This document shows, one piece after another, positions 62,418-64,000 of a stretch of DNA of 64,000 bases. Numbering within the stretch: the stretch's first letter is position 1; each line of letters begins with the position of its first letter. The stretch is taken from assembly GCF_026020075.1 (NCBI RefSeq), contig NZ_CP102772.1:5605501-5669500 (forward strand), written 5' to 3'. The notes under the pieces were generated by a model. That model was not told the origin of the DNA and did not search any database. It was given only the letters and a program-made list of their open reading frames with translations. Position numbers and translations under genes: made by a program. The stretch is from Bosea sp. NBC_00550. GTDB lineage: Bacteria; Pseudomonadota; Alphaproteobacteria; Rhizobiales; Beijerinckiaceae.

Positions 62418-62981
62418 TCAGGTCAGCGGCATCGCGAAAGGCGTGCCCTCGAACGCATCGGCGCCGCGTCCGATTCGCTCGATCGCGCGGATCATCCGGC
62501 CATCGCGGCCAAGCGTTGCATCGGCGAGAGCGACAAGCCTGACATTAGGCGTCGCCGAAGGGGCGGCGGTCCGCAATGCGTCGGCAACCTCCTCCTCGTC
62601 GCGCTCGGGGCTGATGGCGCAGGCCGCGATATAGGCGGCGGCGGTGGAGCGGCTGATGCCTGCCCAACAATGGATCACCATCGGCGCCTCACGGTCCCAA
62701 TTCCGCACGAAGGCGAGGAAGCGCCCGATATGGTCCTGGCCGGCGAGGACATGGCCGTCCAGGGGCTGGTTGATGTCGGACATGCCGAGAAAGAGATGGC
62801 GGCTCTCCGCGATGCCGGCAGGGCGCTCGACGACGGAGCCGACATTGATCAGGGTCACGAGATGGCGGGCGCGGACGGCGGCGACGGTCTCGCTGAGCCT
62901 GGATAGCGGGGAAACATGAAGGCTGGGCAAGAGGCCGGCTCCGGGTTCCGCGGCTGGAAACGATGGGACAGACGATAGCAT
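62418..62981 (-). CDS. Tyrosine-phosphatase-superfamily protein
   Basis: A 187-residue protein with a dual-specificity/tyrosine phosphatase-like active site: VIHCWAGISRSTAAAYIAA has the C-x5-R loop. The usual HCxxGxxRS is matched (HCWAGISRS). The rest is short and unlike the classical PTPs. The start is not fixed: ATG 62981 is used, ATG 63005 is an alternative. It is divergent from the thioesterase gene, and the substrate is unknown. Confidence 0.78.
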   Translation of the reverse strand: MLSSVPSFPAAEPGAGLLPSLHVSPLSRLSETVAAVRARHLVTLINVGSVVERPAGIAESRHLFLGMSDINQPLDGHVLAGQDHIGRFLAFVRNWDREAPMVIHCWAGISRSTAAAYIAACAISPERDEEEVADALRTAAPSATPNVRLVALADATLGRDGRMIRAIERIGRGADAFEGTPFAMPLT

Positions 62982-63050
62982 GATCGACAGCGCCGACGTC
63001 TCCATGACATGGAAGCCGCAACCCATCGACCTGTCCTGGCGGCGCTCCCC

Positions 63051-63611
63051 ATGAATCTCTGGTTCCGGCTGATCTGGCTCCTGCTGACGACGCGCTTCCG
63101 GCCAAAGCTCGCGCTGCCGCGGCAAGCCTCCATCCTGCCCTTCCGGGTCTGGTTCCACGATCTCGACACCAGCCTGCACATGAACAATGGCCGCTACTGG
63201 TCGCTGATGGATCTCGGCCGGCTTGATCTGATGCTGCGCAGCGGGCTGTGGCGGGCGGTGCTGCGCCATGGCTGGCTGCCCGTCGTCAATGCCGGCACCA
63301 TCCGCTTCCGGCGCGAGATGCGCCTGTTCCGGCCGTTCCGGCTGGAAACCAGGATCCTGTGCTGGAGCGAGAACTGGCTCGTGATGCAGCATCGTATGCT
63401 GATGCATGGGAGCGACGGCAGGGAGATCGTCGCGGCGGTCGCGCTGGTCCGGGCGGCGCTCTACGACAACCGTGCCCGCGCTTATGTCCCGGTGGCCCGA
63501 ATCCTGGGCGAGATCGGCGTCGCCGCGACAAGCCCCGAGCCGAGCCCGGAAGTGGTGGCTTTCATTGCCTCCGAAGAAGCGATGCGCAGCGCCGCCTCGA
63601 CGGCAGTCTGA
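63051..63611 (+). CDS. Thioesterase family protein (hot-dog fold, THEM6-like)
   Basis: A 186-residue protein of the 4HBT/acyl-CoA thioesterase superfamily. The stretch WFHDLDTSLHMNNGRYWSLMDLGRLDL has the hot-dog-fold catalytic region (Asp and His-Met-Asn-Asn-Gly). The N-terminus MNLWFRLIWLLLTTRF is hydrophobic and may be membrane associated. ATG 63051 is used; ATG 63009 is a longer option. The physiological substrate is not known. Confidence 0.83.
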   Translation: MNLWFRLIWLLLTTRFRPKLALPRQASILPFRVWFHDLDTSLHMNNGRYWSLMDLGRLDLMLRSGLWRAVLRHGWLPVVNAGTIRFRREMRLFRPFRLETRILCWSENWLVMQHRMLMHGSDGREIVAAVALVRAALYDNRARAYVPVARILGEIGVAATSPEPSPEVVAFIASEEAMRSAASTAV

Positions 63612-63617
63612 ACCCGG

Positions 63618-64000
63618 TTATTCGGCCGCCAGCCTTGTCGCGCGCCATTGCGCCAGCAGGGCGCGCAGCGCCGCAGGCTTCAGCGGCTTGTTGAGCAGAT
63701 AGACATCGAGCGCGCTCGCGGCTTCGCGGACATGCGGCGTCCGGTCGGCGGTGAGCAGGATCGCCGGCATCGGCGTCCGGGCCCGTGCGCGCAGGGCGGT
63801 GATGGCTGTCAGCCCGTTGCCGTGGTCGAGATGATAGTCGGCGATCAGCACGTCGGCCTCGCCCTTGCTCCCGACATGCGGCAGCGCCTCGTCCAGCCCC
63901 GGCGCGATCGTGACCTGGCAGCCCCAGCCTTCGAGCAGGCGCTTCATGCCGTCGAGAATGGCGGGCTCGTTGTCGATGACGAGCAGCCGCATCCCGGCGA
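63618..64000 (-). CDS. C-terminal receiver domain of a probable hybrid histidine kinase (5' end beyond window)
   Basis: A response-regulator receiver domain. LLVIDNEPAILDGMKRLLEGWGC begins the fold with the acidic pair, the phospho-accepting Asp is in ADVLIADYHLDHGNG, and the Lys is in YLLNKPLKP. A Met at 63992 could be a start, but the frame continues upstream with AG directly before the domain, and the wording VIDNEPAILDGM is typical of the receiver at the end of hybrid kinases (NahK-like group). It therefore probably continues beyond the right edge. Its stop is seven bases from the thioesterase stop. Confidence 0.78.
   Translation of the reverse strand, partial: AGMRLLVIDNEPAILDGMKRLLEGWGCQVTIAPGLDEALPHVGSKGEADVLIADYHLDHGNGLTAITALRARARTPMPAILLTADRTPHVREAASALDVYLLNKPLKPAALRALLAQWRATRLAAE

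Overview
This 64 kb window is GC-rich chromosomal DNA from an alphaproteobacterium, very probably a member of the Hyphomicrobiales and possibly Bosea-like. The assignment is an inference. It rests on a MucR/Ros regulator, a DnaA-domain-IV protein paired with a DUF6456 protein, DUF1491 and DUF2336 proteins, a DUF1214/DUF1254 pair, a cspA/DEAD-helicase/IF-1 cluster, and two exact TTAA-N7-TTAA (CtrA-type) boxes. I found no rRNA, tRNA, CRISPR array, prophage or insertion sequence, and gene style is uniform throughout.

Layout. 0-9 kb: polyprenyl-phosphate glycosyltransferase (cut by the edge), YdjC-type deacetylase, chemoreceptor, superoxide dismutase, a two-helix membrane protein of unknown role and an oligopeptidase B. 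8.7-16.7 kb: the most regulatory section, with mucR, the DnaA-C-like/DUF6456 pair, sufE, a DivJ/PleC-like histidine kinase under a CtrA box, a single-helix protein, DUF1491, DUF2336, and a second CtrA box before a small protein coupled to a lipoprotein. 16.8-24.2 kb: DUF1214/DUF1254, PBP1A, YcgN and pyruvate phosphate dikinase. 24.2-29 kb: a VapBC-type pair, HAD and GFA proteins, then the cold-shock/helicase/IF-1 cluster. 29-41.5 kb: a secreted repeat protein, SleB-type hydrolase, MFS carrier, AcuI-type reductase, DJ-1/PfpI and LysR genes, TsaC/Sua5, acyl-CoA dehydrogenase, methyltransferase and two SDRs. 41.5-49.3 kb: two CorA transporters flanking a frameshifted SLC13-like permease, cysteine synthase, an RNA methyltransferase and a D-2-hydroxyacid dehydrogenase. 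49.6-64 kb: a NitT/TauT-type ABC operon, gamma-glutamyltransferase, YedK, TlyA, Dxs, an MFS carrier, pirin, XseB, Lrp, a phosphatase-like protein, a thioesterase and the C-terminal receiver of a probable hybrid kinase.

The strongest unexplained structure is a dispersed family of roughly 145-bp intergenic palindromes that can fold as a three-hairpin cloverleaf. The side hairpins differ in sequence between copies but keep their pairing. Six full copies, three short relatives and one copy of a second sequence family with the same architecture are present. Three of them occupy the junctions of the ABC operon. Other notable points are a hairpin that would bury the ribosome-binding site of the DnaA-C-like gene, the two CtrA boxes bounding the kinase-to-DUF2336 block, and a frameshift in the SLC13-like permease.
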